Source: Nitzschia sp. DOCU1
Lineage: Eukaryota; Bacillariophyta; Bacillariophyceae; Bacillariales; Bacillariaceae
Reading direction: 5' to 3'
Length of the DNA: 64,000 bases
Assembly (NCBI GenBank): GCA_951394045.1
Contig: OX595987.1
Span: forward strand, 496,001 to 560,000
The position numbers were made by a program, and so were the translations under genes. Below are positions 9,619 through 19,966 of the stretch, piece after piece. How positions within the stretch are numbered: the stretch's first letter is position 1; every line of letters starts with the position of its first letter. The notes under the pieces are model-generated. The model searched no databases. It was not told the DNA's origin and worked only from the letters and a program-made list of their open reading frames with translations.

Positions 9619-10479
9619 CTAATTCGCGAAGAAACGACGAAGAAAGCTGGTGCATTGCCGATAAGCCGAAAGTTGTGGTTCATCTCCTCGTTCAATCTGC
9701 TCCATGTCCTTCCAAAATGCATGACCTACTCCACTGTAGATTTGGATATCATTCTCTACCTGGGCGAGGTTGAGTGCTTGTTGAAACTGCTCCAGAAGCG
9801 GCATGGGAAATTGGACGTCATCTTTTCCGAAAACGCCACATACTGGAGCTTGAAGACGTTTCAATTCTTCCGTATCGGTTACCGGGCTTCCGTAAAAGAC
9901 AACGGTTGCGGCATTGGGTCGACGTTGTACCGCATATCGAAGTGCCTTTCCACCTCCATAGCAAAACCCCATGACCGCGACTTTTGTATTCGAATCCATC
10001 ATATCATTCGCCGTCAAATATGTGCAGACGGCGTCCAAGTCGTCATTCACCCGGTCTTGTGGCGTCGTCAGAGCCAACCAAATCGCTTTGGGAATAAAGT
10101 CCGTCGAGGTGCCTCTGAATGTGTCAGGAGCGACCACGAGACAGCCCAACTCATTGGCCAATCCCTGTGCCTTTTGCCGGATGGATGGATTCAAACCAAA
10201 GAATTCGTGAATAAGAATTATGACAGGCAGTTTCTCGCTGGACGGCTGTGAAGATTCCTTGTTGGGCATGGCAACAAAGGCAAGAATATCCTTATCCTTT
10301 GTCCGGGTGGGGATCCTCGTATTCGCAATATCTTCCAATGGAGTGAATGACATGGGAGGAGACATCACATGCTCCATGATGTGCCTGGCAGATGAAGTCC
10401 ATGCTGGGGAGGATAACCCTGAAACGGCGGTCATCAAGCAGCCAAGAACGATTAGTGTCGTCAACGCCGTTCGCTGCAT
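9619..10479 (-). CDS. dienelactone hydrolase family protein with N-terminal signal
   Basis: This 286-aa alpha/beta hydrolase belongs to the dienelactone hydrolase (carboxymethylenebutenolidase) family. The catalytic triad is visible: the nucleophile Cys in GFCYGGG, Asp in FGKDD, and His in GVGHAFW. The HEFFGLN segment that precedes the oxyanion region is also typical. ATG at 10479 is chosen because the frame upstream offers only a TTG at 10542. The resulting N-terminus (MQRTALTTLIVLGCLMTAVS) is a clear signal peptide, so the protein is secretory or, with leucine near the cleavage site, possibly plastid-directed. Substrate is unknown; eukaryotic members act on diverse ester or lactone compounds. 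No intron is needed. Confidence 0.87.
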   Translation of the reverse strand: MQRTALTTLIVLGCLMTAVSGLSSPAWTSSARHIMEHVMSPPMSFTPLEDIANTRIPTRTKDKDILAFVAMPNKESSQPSSEKLPVIILIHEFFGLNPSIRQKAQGLANELGCLVVAPDTFRGTSTDFIPKAIWLALTTPQDRVNDDLDAVCTYLTANDMMDSNTKVAVMGFCYGGGKALRYAVQRRPNAATVVFYGSPVTDTEELKRLQAPVCGVFGKDDVQFPMPLLEQFQQALNLAQVENDIQIYSGVGHAFWKDMEQIERGDEPQLSAYRQCTSFLRRFFAN

Positions 10480-11083
10480 CGTCCCAACGGGTCGAATAGA
10501 AAATATGCTGATTGAATCCTCCTTGGACTCCGTTAGCGCCAATGGAAAATGACGGTGTTGTATCTGTATCCGCGGACCTGCTCATATGTAAATGGAGACC
10601 GGTGTATCGTTGTCATCATGCCTCTATTTTATCGAAAGAGCGATCCAAGATGAGTCGAATGGATCCAATATTCAGAATAAAAGGAGAAGTGAAAAGGAGA
10701 CCACATTCGGTTCTCTGTTTGCAATTTGATGAATGGAGCTCCATCCATACCATAGAAATGGCCTAAAGACATGATAGTGATTGGCTCACAGCATTGGCGG
10801 GAAGTTTTGGTTTGAACGTAAATTTGAACCTACAGATAATATCTTTTTCCGTTCAGCGGAGGCCGGCCCGTGCCCTCGGGCTCGGCATGCATTTTCCTTC
10901 ATCTCCCCACTGATCTGCGATCAGATTTGGGATGGATGCACTTTGGATTTGTGGGTCGTGTTGGTCTGGGCGACACATAACACACAAAGGCATCGCCTTG
11001 ACTTTACCTTGGCTTGTTTACAGCAATGCCAATGTTTACCAAGTAGTATTCCGAAGAGTTGAAATCAGTTCTTATTCGGAATA
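10480..11083. other. divergent intergenic region
   Basis: This 604-bp spacer lies between the hydrolase gene (minus) and the small coiled-coil gene (plus) and presumably contains two promoters. No repeat, RNA gene or further coding frame stands out. Confidence 0.4.
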
Positions 11084-11371
11084 ATGGAGGACAAAATCGC
11101 AAAGCTCCAGGCTGCCACCGACGAAGCGAAAGCTCAAGTGGAAATCTGCAAGCAAGCCTTGGACATGGCGGCGCAGCAACTAGCCGACACCAAGGCGAAA
11201 TATAAAGAGCTTCCACTGGAAGAGCAAGAAAAGTTACAAGTCAATGACACGGAACTTCCTGAACTGATCGAAACGCACCTTCGGGCCAAGGATGTCTACG
11301 AGACAGTCCAGGCGCGGTATAACACGAACAAGAAGTACTTGGAGGCGTTCAAGGCAAAGATGAGCGGGTGA
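11084..11371 (+). CDS. small coiled-coil protein of unknown function
   Basis: This 95-aa protein begins MEDKIAKLQAATDEAKAQ and is almost entirely charged, helical heptad sequence. One break around LPLEEQEKLQVNDTELPEL separates two helices, so a helical hairpin is plausible. There is no signal peptide and no membrane segment. I do not recognise the family. Support comes from ATG context, coding-like composition with no low-complexity runs, and a clear spacer on both sides. A chance frame of this length with such regular helical character would be unusual. Confidence 0.6.
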   Translation: MEDKIAKLQAATDEAKAQVEICKQALDMAAQQLADTKAKYKELPLEEQEKLQVNDTELPELIETHLRAKDVYETVQARYNTNKKYLEAFKAKMSG

Positions 11372-11993
11372 GCCGGTATTGTTTTATGCTGCATGTTGGA
11401 CCTTTTAGGGGTTGAATATACACCGGTAGTTTGTCTCGACATTCAGAGCAAGCATTTTTCGACGGACGACTACCATTCGTCGTTCGACTCGAAAGTCAGA
11501 AAGTTCGAGCCAACCTCGACTTTTTCCCTTTCGGCTTTGCTACAAATGTCTACAGCGGCGGGGCTACCTAGTGGCGTTGGGAGGGACTTCTTATTAATTG
11601 TGCTGGTAATCATTTCGTCAAGTATCTTCTGGGAAGCTTGGGTTATGAAGCCGAGGACTAATGGTAGCTCATTTTCGCTATTTCGAATATTAAAATCTTT
11701 CGAAAAACTTGTCATCAACAGCACGCATTTTAAATGCATACCTAGTGTCAAAAGCTAAGCGACTGTTGCGTACATGTTTGCATCAGAATTCAAGAAATAA
11801 TAAATACTTGTGGCAACAAACCTAAAATTACGGAAGGCCTGTTGCCCAGAGATGAACCGACAGCGATCCCAATATTTACTGATCGCGAAACAAACACTGA
11901 AGCCGGATTTTAATTGGAAGAAAGTCCCGACGATGGATGGATGGATGGATAGGTAGCGAATATTGTAAAAGAAAGAAAGCCCCGCGAATGGAT
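11372..11993. other. convergent intergenic region with GATG microsatellite
   Basis: This 622-bp stretch separates the coiled-coil gene from the 3' end of the RGG-rich gene. It contains a short (GATG)n microsatellite at 11932-11950. Overlapping frames on both strands near 11393-11758 have no features that favour either as a gene. Confidence 0.45.
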
Positions 11994-12975
11994 CTATTTC
12001 CTGTTTCGGCCTCCTCCTTCTCCCCTTCCGCCACCATTACGTCCCTTGGGGCCACCACCGCGGCCACCGCTATTTCCCTTGGGGCCACCACCACCGCGGC
12101 CGCCGCTATTTCCCTTGCTAAAGTCTGGCCTATTGGGTTGGTCCTTTGGAGTGACAGACGGTGTAATGGCAATAGGAACAAAGGTCATGACCATTGTATG
12201 GCCCTCTGGCACTTTGAAACCAGCCGCCTCCATTCCCTGAATCGCCGCCTCAATGGCTTTTTTTGGAGGCGCCCTTCCTCCAAAAATTGCTGGTGGTGGG
12301 TCCTTCTTGCCTGCCTTGGCCTTTTTCTTCTTGCTACGACCTGCCGATTCCGGTGCCATTCTACCTTGTGTCGCCTTCTTTTCCTTCTTCTTCTTTTCAT
12401 TGGCCGTCTTTTGCGTCTGACGTTCTACTTCTTTCTCCACGTCCATTTTGGTCGGCTTGGCCGTTTGCGCCAAGCCCCGTCGAGCCTTGACGGCGGCATC
12501 TCGCTTTGCTCGACCAGCACCAATCGAACGATCTACCGCACTAGGTTTCTTCGGCCCGCGTTTCGATTCTTGCTGCTGCTGTTTGCGTCTATCTTGAATG
12601 ATTTCGTCTGAAAAATAGGAAAAGAAAAACGATGGATTGTCGTGAGTCTTCAGCCAGCTTTAATATAATACAATCAGGCATGGATATGGTTTCTCGGGGG
12701 GGGGAACCAAAACAGTTCAACACGGACAATGATTCTGCATTCGAATCAATCGGGAGCTTCCACAGGTGCAGTAGGCGATTTCCGATTTCATACTGCAAAG
12801 TCACTTCCCAGGGTCGTCCAGAATGACCCAAGCCACCGATAGTGAAACCCGCCGCGTTGTAACATTCAAGATTCCCACTGTCGGACATACCAAGAGATTT
12901 TCCCATTGAAGCATCCCCGCCACCAGGAGTCGATGATCCTAAGGAAAAGGTAGGAGCTGTACCCAGTAAAGTCAT
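11994..12975 (-). CDS. RGG-rich putative mRNA-export adaptor (ALY/UIF-like), two exons
   Basis: Exon 1 is 12891-12975 and exon 2 is 11994-12607. They are separated by a 283-nt intron with a perfect GTATGT donor and a polypyrimidine TTTTTCAG acceptor. The product is 232 aa. Joining the exons makes MGKSLDEIIQDRR at residues 24-36, which closely matches the UAP56/Sub2-binding motif (S-L-D-D/E-I-I) of ALYREF, UIF and related mRNA-export adaptors. The middle is lysine-rich (KKKKEKK), and the C-terminus is a GGRGGG/PKG repeat ending GGRNRK, a typical RNA- and NXF1-binding RG tail. No RRM is present, so it is closer in layout to UIF/CHTOP than to ALYREF. The function is inferred from motif and composition only. 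Confidence 0.6.
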
Positions 12976-13578
12976 TGTTGCACTTGAATATCAAGGATGG
13001 ATGAATAAATGGATGGAAAAGGGTATTGCCAATAAAGATACAAACAAGTTTGAGATGTCTATACAAATGACCGTCGTCGTCGCTCGTTCAATTTGTGCTT
13101 CCCACCACGCCGATATGCACACCATGGTCTCTCGCTGTCGCCAGCAGGCAAGGCCTATTACTGCAATACGTAGATTTCAACGCACACCAGAGTACGACTG
13201 AAATGAGAGCTCAACGGTCCATACTGTAGAGCGGGACTGATACAGTCGGATGAATCCAGGATTCAACGCATGACCTTTTTGCCGCGTCACGCATGATGCA
13301 CTCTCGCTTGAATCGCAACAACGTGCTCGTTTTGTCGAAACCCGATGAGAGCCGGAGACGCGTCATTATCGCAACAACGAATGAAGTATATCCATTACAA
13401 CGACTTCTCTCCAAAAGCTTCCGTAACAAAGTAACAGCTTTGGATCTCTCTCGTGCTCTTTCCGTGTTTAGCTGATTTATTCTGTTCGGAAAGGAGCTCC
13501 GAAGTGATAGTTAATCGGCTGTGATTGTGGTTTTCTATTAATTCGTGTTTCACGTTTCAATTTCGGCTTCTTGGAACC
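12976..13578. other. divergent intergenic region
   Basis: This 603-bp spacer lies between the RGG-rich gene (minus) and the RING gene (plus). It must hold both promoters. I see nothing else I can support in it. Confidence 0.4.
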
Positions 13579-14493
13579 ATGAGTAATACTTCCGAACTTG
13601 CGAATGTCCCCAGAGCACAAATAACTAGACAAGACTCCAAAGTGACAGGAGTGGATTCTCGGTTTTGTTGTAATATTTGTTTGGATGCAGTGGTCGATCC
13701 AGTGGCGACACTCTGCGGTCATTTGTACTGCTGGCCGTGCCTGTTTCGGTGGCTCGAACCGGGAATGTATCCAGGAGAAAGAGCTAGTCTCGGCATTATG
13801 CAACAATCCATGGCGAGCGACGCTAATCGGAGGGTGTGTCCTGTATGCAAGGCTCCCTGTTCGGTACCGACTCTTGTTCCGATTTATGTGCGAGAATCCA
13901 ACGAATTCGATAGCACTGCGGCTTCGAAATTGAGTGGAGACTCTAAAGCGGCAGATGATGCTGATGCCAAGGACGAAAATGATGACCATGAAGATGAAAG
14001 GGGTGACATTGTTGGTGGCTTGGAGGGAAACGAGCTATCTGCTGGGGCTACTGCTGCTATTGCTACTTCAGGCGAGACCTGGGACTCGGGGGTATCAGCC
14101 GAGAATATTACCGGCCTACGCCAGAGGCTACGATTTCGAAGCCGGGATAGCGAAAATTCGGTGGATACGGTGCCCTCTCGACCACAGGCAAACTCTCCTC
14201 GTCATCATCATTCACCGTCGTCTCCATCCTCGACACCGCCGACGCCACAGCGCTATCGCACCAACAGCTGGGTTGCACCTCTCACTCCCACGGGACATCG
14301 AGGCTCGCTCACACACGGGCTGTTATTGTCCATTCAACAAGCCACAGCAGGCAGCTCGGGAGTGCCTCCCCTTCATAGACGAGATGGGCTCCATCCGACC
14401 GATATGGAGGCGGACTCGAGAGCATCTGAGTATTTGTCTCGATTGTTGCTCATGCTGGCTTGCTTTGTTGCCTTGTGCCTACTGCTACTATGA
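13579..14493 (+). CDS. RING-finger E3 ubiquitin ligase with C-terminal membrane anchor (RNF5/RNF185-like)
   Basis: This 304-aa protein has a C3HC4 RING near residues 32-95: C-x2-C in [17 protein letters not shown], and CPVCKAPC. Arrangement and surrounding residues resemble RNF5/RNF185/RMA ligases, which sit in the ER membrane and serve ERAD. A long acidic and Ser/Pro-rich linker follows, and a hydrophobic stretch of about 20 residues ([16 protein letters not shown]) is the very C-terminus, consistent with a tail anchor. RNF5 has two close C-terminal helices, so the topology differs. ATG at 13579 is chosen because the upstream part of the frame begins with a TTG. The RING contains an insertion of about 20 residues after the tryptophan of WLEPG. 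Confidence 0.85.
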   Translation: MSNTSELANVPRAQITRQDSKVTGVDSRFCCNICLDAVVDPVATLCGHLYCWPCLFRWLEPGMYPGERASLGIMQQSMASDANRRVCPVCKAPCSVPTLVPIYVRESNEFDSTAASKLSGDSKAADDADAKDENDDHEDERGDIVGGLEGNELSAGATAAIATSGETWDSGVSAENITGLRQRLRFRSRDSENSVDTVPSRPQANSPRHHHSPSSPSSTPPTPQRYRTNSWVAPLTPTGHRGSLTHGLLLSIQQATAGSSGVPPLHRRDGLHPTDMEADSRASEYLSRLLLMLACFVALCLLLL

Positions 14494-15987
14494 TGTGGAC
14501 CTTTGCTTTGCAGATTATTATCTGGCACGCTATTTTCATTATTAATATTTGCTGCCCAAGATCCCTTTGTGGAACCCAAGGGATGCACGGGCTTTATGCG
14601 GCGGAAGAACTGAGTTCCTATAGATTTATTGTCTGTCTGCTTGGAGCATACATGACATTTGTGAGAGATAAATGGCACTCATTAGAAACACAAAGCGGGC
14701 CGGGGTAAGACAACTTGTATTCGGCACTGCTCAGGCTCTCAGGCCAATCTTATTTCGCCACGGTGTGCGTACCTAGGAGTACTATTACCTGGTACAGCCT
14801 CTCCCTCGAAACCTACCGTAGTCTCTTTGAAACGCATATAGCGCAACTACGAACTATTAAGAAAGCATTTGCATTTCTTCATGGCCATGTCGTTCGCAAT
14901 GCATTAATGTCGCGTCATGTTGCATAGTGCTCTGCGCTGTCCTCTGGTGCGCGACATGGGAGAATCTTGCAACAATAACTAACTACAACCCTGTCTTGCA
15001 ATGGACATCGTCCAGCTTAGCTGCTTTGCTACTGGAGGGGCAACGTCAATTCTCTGTTAATGACAGTCGTGGCCATACCACCGTGCCCTAGGTTCGGTTG
15101 ATTGTTGAGCGAAAGAAAACGACGTCGGCTAGTATCCCATTTACAACGTCGCCGACCAAACGGGCGAAACATCGACTGTATCTGCGTCGTCCGTACAGAA
15201 ATCACTTCCCATTACCAGCAAGCCATTCTGTCCTCGCGTCTGCTCTTTGGGTCGCATTCTTGCCGGCATCCACAACAACTCGTCTTGTCTGTAACCATCA
15301 TGAAAAGACGACGAAATATCCGATGGAACATTGTTCCTGGGCGAGACAAAATCACAGGAAACGAGTTCCATCTGCATGCCATCAGATTGCCACAAACCAA
15401 CAGTATCTGGCAGAGTAGAATCCTTTTCCTTGTTACCGACGGATGAAGATATAGTTTATGATAGACTTCCTCACTCCCACCAACAACTGCTGGCAAAAGA
15501 TCTTCGACGAAATGAATTGGGCGAGGTCGGATCCAACCTCCGGCATTGGGAGCGACGATGCGCTTACTTCCATTTTTTCAGCTGAACTTTGTATTCTGGG
15601 TTGCCTGCAATTTCGATTATGATCGTCAAAACGAGAGTGAATGGACGGTTCGGGTTCTCAAGTTTTGGGCTATGCAACGCATCGAGCGAAAGCTAATAAG
15701 GCGAAGGTATTTTCTCGTTGACACCACCCGATTGTGAAGATCTACGAAGAAGTACGGCAATTCGTATCTTTTTGGATCTCACAAGGCCGGAATTCAATTA
15801 TGCCATGGAACATCCAAAAGATACCATCTAATAAGCCCCCTTTCGCCCAGCGTGCGAACCCAACCGGGCTCATGCAAAATCCTTCGACCCTTCGGCCTTT
15901 TCTTCGCATCTTCGCAACCACCGACGGTCGGCACACACTTTTTCTTTTGCAACCAACTTTCGACGACTTTTGTCTTTCTAAATCAAC
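14494..15987. other. intergenic region, no gene recognised
   Basis: This 1.5-kb stretch has several overlapping frames of about 60-115 codons on both strands, none with recognisable domains or a clear advantage over its neighbours. One TTACCTGGTA palindromic motif lies near 14785. The segment next to 15988 should contain the promoter of the four-exon gene that follows. Confidence 0.4.
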
Positions 15988-16989
15988 ATGTTGTTCTCAA
16001 GATCTGCCACCTCTATTCTCGGTCTGTCGAAGAATGTAGTCCGAAGGGCTAAGTCCACTTCGGCTGCCTCTGAAGAAAGCGCCGGCGCTGGAGGTCTTGT
16101 GGCTGCTGTCGCCACCACCTTTGGAACCTACATGATGGCCGATTTCTTGTCGAACTTTATTCAACATCCTACTCAAAAGGTATGTGGAATATTCGGTGCC
16201 CGGGAATCGTTTTGGTGTTTGTGGCCCCCGGTTGTCTAATAGCTGCCTCGTGCCACCCTCTCGACGATACTCCACAGATGGATTACGGATACTTCAACCA
16301 ATTCATCGGCCGCGAAGTTGCCGAGCCCTTCTGGGGTACTCGCACTGAGCACATTGTCGGCGTTGCTGGTTGCTTGGCCGTCACTGATCACATCTCCCAG
16401 AGTGTTTTCTCTCGGTATCTCGGCCGACCTCTCTGCTTTGCCAAGTCGCCTGCCGCCTTCGTCGCACACACATTCTTCTTCATCTTCAGCGGAGTTGCCA
16501 TCTACTGCGCCGGCGATGCCGCCTTGAATCCTGCTCATGAGGGCAAGCGAGTTGAAGAATTGAAGTCTGGACTCTACTCGACCTACATTGGTACCTGCAC
16601 TGCTTGGTTCGAGCCATATGTCGCTCCTTCCCTTGCCGTCGTTGCTGGCCCTGCAATTGCCGGTTCCTGGTTCGGATCCGCTCTTCTTCCTGCTACTTTG
16701 GCCGTAAGTAGATTTTGGGGTTGTCGCCGAATATTGTTCTCGCATTTTTGAATTTGTTCCCGGTGCTGACTTTTTGTCATATCCTGATTTTCGAATCCTT
16801 AGTATTCTACTGTGAAGGGTGTTGGTTGGTATGACTGGGGCAACAGTGGTTTGAACGATCACGTAAGTGCACGATTTGAGATGCCGAAAATTGTAGTTGG
16901 ATTTTTTATTACGCAGCTCGCTCACGGTCGATATTTATTGTTCTGTCCGAAAATGATAGGAAATGAAGCTCAATGGCCTCACCAAGTAA
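15988..16989 (+). CDS. unrecognised four-exon gene with mitochondrial-type presequence
   Basis: Exons are 15988-16179, 16278-16703, 16803-16862 and 16960-16989. The introns are 98, 99 and 97 nt with GTATGT/GTAAGT donors and AG acceptors, and all junctions keep frame. The product is 235 aa and ends EMKLNGLTK. The N-terminus (MLFSRSATSILGLSKNVVRRAKS) is basic and amphipathic, as in mitochondrial targeting peptides. The remainder has Ala/Gly-rich hydrophobic segments (for example residues 37-55, 145-162 and about 183-205) suggesting a small multi-pass inner-membrane protein, possibly a subunit of a respiratory complex. I do not recognise the family, so that role is only a suggestion. Confidence 0.75.
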
Positions 16990-17965
16990 ATTCGACCAGT
17001 CCCATATCGTGGAGGGGCGGGTTGTCGATTCATGCTGAATAGGCTTACGTATCGAGTAGCATTGCACTATGTCCCCTATTCCGACGTGTATGCTCTGTTA
17101 TTTCATCTCAAATCTGTTAATGATTAGTTGTTTTACTAACCGCATGGGCTTTCCGCAACAAAAGTAGTTGCTAAATTCCTTGGGTCCCTTCTAGGGTTTG
17201 CGATAAATTGGAGCTGGCAGAATTATTTCCGAATGAATGATGGGGTAGTGGAGGAGGGCGTTTGATAGTTACCCTTCGACGCTGGTTTTTTGGGGCAAAC
17301 ATCTGAACTACAAAGTGGTCCCTTCGACAACGACACCACTTCCTGTTATGCGTCATGCCGTTCTTGACTTCTTTGTGGTACTTTTCGCCCTATAGTAGTA
17401 CTAGAATTAAGTATAGCTCGTGGCTGCTATATGTAGCATATTACTAAGACGCCTTTTGTGTACAGTACTATGTGGTGGTGGCGAGCATTGTGATGCGTAG
17501 TTGCTCGGGTTTATCATACCAGGTAGTAGTCGCCTCAGCTCCCATAATCATCAGGTGTCGGCCGACAGACAGATCATCGTCTGTCGTCGGCGGGGCCCTT
17601 TCACCACGGACGCGTGCGGCGGCGGCGGCGGTATGTACCAGGTACCTGGTATCGTATCTTTTTGGGGGGGCCGGCGCAAAAGCACGCGCTCATACTGTAT
17701 GTTGTGGCTCTCTAAAGACGATACTAAAACTCAACACTCGTGATTTCATCGTCAGTTTGTATCATCGATCGACGAGAGTGAAGGGTGGCATTTTGGAGCG
17801 GCCAATGTGGCAAACTGGCGGGGGGCACTAGTAAACTTAGATCATACCGGGAAGATGGCATTCGGAATATGAAGATGCGTTTGAAGTCGTCATTGCAACC
17901 TTTCGTCGAACATCATAGTTCGAGAGCAGTTGCCAATTGGAACGTGGTAGCAATACGGCTTAATA
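16990..17965. other. intergenic region with 16-bp palindrome
   Basis: This 976-bp spacer contains the perfect palindrome TACCAGGTACCTGGTA at 17637-17652, a related half-site (ATACCAGGTAG) near 17517, and a short GCG run at about 17616-17631. No coding frame in it has recognisable features. It precedes the transporter gene and likely contains its promoter. Confidence 0.45.
17637..17652. promoter_or_regulatory. 16-bp perfect palindrome, possible factor-binding site
   Basis: TACCAGGTACCTGGTA equals its own reverse complement. Shorter versions (TACCTGGTA or TACCAGGTA) recur in five other places in this window, all between genes. Its position about 315 bp upstream of the SLC10A7-like gene is compatible with a regulatory role, but no binding factor is known to me. 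Confidence 0.35.
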
Positions 17966-19261
17966 ATGACAAACGGCACAACAGCAAAGATTTCTAAGAA
18001 TGCTGCAGCATCGGAACGTACCCGCCTTGTTGACGGCGACGACGAGGACGGGTCAACCCCCACCAGCAACGAGGGAATCTTGTCGCGACTTGCCAGTTTC
18101 CTGTCGGCGTTCTACCGAGACAACGAGTTTGTCGTCCAGATCGTGAGTGCGATTCTCTTGGCCAAGGCATACCCACCGATAGGAGCAGTCTACTTGAAGC
18201 CTGAGCTATCATCGGAATGGATTGCGGTCGTACTTATGTTCGGTAAGAGGATCGATTCTTTTCGAAAGTTGTTCGTGAAACGACAATCGTTGCTCACTTT
18301 TGTTGACGATAGTGCTTGCGGGTATGGGCTTGGAAATTGAAGAACTCTCCCAAGCGATGCAGCGGTTCCGCTTCAACTTGTATGTCCAGTTCTTCAATTT
18401 TGGGGTTGTTTCGACGATAGTGTTTTCGGTTAGTCGGGTATTGGTTAGGCTAGGGATGATATCGCCTCTCCTTGGGGATGGCCTGGTGGTCTGCTCTTGT
18501 CTCCCAATCACTATTACCATCGTTTTAGTCTTGACGAGAACCGCAGGGGGCGACCAGGCTGTGGCAATAGTCAACGCCGTCGTTGGCAACCTTCTTGGAG
18601 TTTTCTTGAGTCCAGTTTTGATATTGGGTTATCTCGGTGTCGTGGGCGACGTTTCTCTGCTGGAAGTTTTTGCCAAACTTACCATTCGGGTTGTTGCCCC
18701 TCTCTGTCTTGGGACTCTCTTACGATCTTGTTTCCCGAAGTTGAAGGCCTATCAAAGCCGAAATATTTCGACTTTTAAGAGGACTCAGCAGCTGGCGCTT
18801 GTTTTTATTATATACTGTGTGTTCTGCAAGACATTTTCCAAGAGGATCGCAGACGTTGGTATTGGTGATGTGTTGCTCATGATTGTCGTGCAGTGCACTT
18901 TACTTGTCCTAGTCAAACTTCTTGCGTGGTGGTCCTTGGGTGTGTTCTTCCCAAACGAGCCACGTCTTCGCATTATGGGGCTGTACGGTTGCACTCAAAA
19001 GACGGTAAATTCCCTGTCGTGTGTCAATCGGATTGTTGATAATGATATCTCACCCAATGCTTCTTCGCCTTTCTATCGAACAAGGTTTCTATGGGCGTGC
19101 CATTGATAAGTGCCATGTACGCACATTCCCCTGCCGTCGGTTTATACACACTTCCTCTTCTCGTCTGGCATCTAGCCCAACTTATTCTAGGCAGCTATCT
19201 GGCTCCAAAGCTCAAGAAATGGGGCGACGACGAAGAAGCTCGGCGAAGTTCAGTGGTTTGA
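17966..19261 (+). CDS. SLC10A7-like sodium/bile acid cotransporter family protein
   Basis: Exons are 17966-18242, 18313-19004 and 19085-19261, with introns of 70 and 80 nt. The spliced product is 381 aa with about ten hydrophobic segments. The order of motifs fits the SLC10A7 / bile acid:sodium symporter-like branch: KAYPPIGAVYLKPE early, LAGMGLEIEELSQAM in the second helix region, LVVCSCLPITI, GGDQAVAIVNAVVGN in the crossing region, and C-terminal VSMGVPLISAMYA followed by GLYTLPLLVWHLAQLILGS. In other eukaryotes SLC10A7 is a Golgi/plasma-membrane protein that affects calcium homeostasis, and its substrate is unsettled. The first 40 residues are hydrophilic and acidic, so the N-terminus is probably cytosolic. 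Confidence 0.88.
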
Positions 19262-19393
19262 AGCTCGTTCAAGTCATTCGTGGCGCGGATCGTTACGAGT
19301 CCATACTGTTGGATGCAGTTGCATCAAATACTATATATCTGGGGTTATCTCTAGAATATTAAATCATCCCGTTGCTTGTACAATATTGCACTC

Positions 19394-19966
19394 CTAGATA
19401 GCCCGAGCTAAGATTTTCCTCTTTGCAAGATCACAGCGTCCCCCGGTTGGGATAGCGGTTGGTTTTGCTACGCCAATAAAATAACGAGGAGGACGCCATG
19501 ATTGCACGTTCTTTACCAAACTGAACATGGCTTTGTTGGGGCTATCACTTTCATCGAGTAGCCCTCGATTCCTTGCTTCTGTGCGGCATGGATACGCCAT
19601 CTCTGCATACTTCTCAGCTATTTCTTCATCGTTGGTATATCCACCATCGAATTGCGCCGTTTGGATACGAAAGACAACTTCTCGAGAGGCCTTGACAGAA
19701 TCCAAAAGTCTTCGATTTTCTTTCCTTGTGATCAATCCTCTGAAACAGTATTCATCGCCCTCGTCCAATAGTTTATCCGCTGCCATCAACGCCAAGGTTT
19801 CTGCATTCTTCGCGCCGATACTTAGGAGGCTGCTTGCGCTGTACCAAATCAAACGCTTTTCCCTTGGAGAAAGATCGCGGTGGTTGTGTACATATTGGAA
19901 CCTAACTTTAGGATGAAATGAGACTCCTCTTCGCGACGACAGCTTTTCTTCTTCTCTCATTGTCAT
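19394..19966 (-). CDS. hypothetical protein, 190 aa
   Basis: The protein starts MTMREEEKLSSRRGVSF and contains VRFQYVHNHRDLSPREKRLIWYS, a pattern (V-x-F...V...H-R-D-L-S...E...W-Y-S) I associate with an uncharacterised group of diatom proteins. That association is from memory and untested. It is mostly helical and charged, with no signal peptide or membrane segment. The C-terminal 40 residues are basic. The gene is convergent with the SLC10A7-like gene (133-bp gap) and transcribed away from POR. No intron is needed. Confidence 0.65.
   Translation of the reverse strand: MTMREEEKLSSRRGVSFHPKVRFQYVHNHRDLSPREKRLIWYSASSLLSIGAKNAETLALMAADKLLDEGDEYCFRGLITRKENRRLLDSVKASREVVFRIQTAQFDGGYTNDEEIAEKYAEMAYPCRTEARNRGLLDESDSPNKAMFSLVKNVQSWRPPRYFIGVAKPTAIPTGGRCDLAKRKILARAI

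Noticed and set aside
11393..11758. 121-codon plus-strand frame and an overlapping 93-codon minus-strand frame
   Set aside because: Neither has homology-like features, and the minus-strand frame lacks an ATG at its start.
11932..11950. (GATG)n microsatellite as a functional repeat
   Set aside because: It is a short simple repeat downstream of a gene, with nothing to suggest a role.
16180..16959. Three introns of 98, 99 and 97 nt as possible introner-type repeats
   Set aside because: Their sequences are unrelated beyond splice consensus, so the equal lengths are probably chance.
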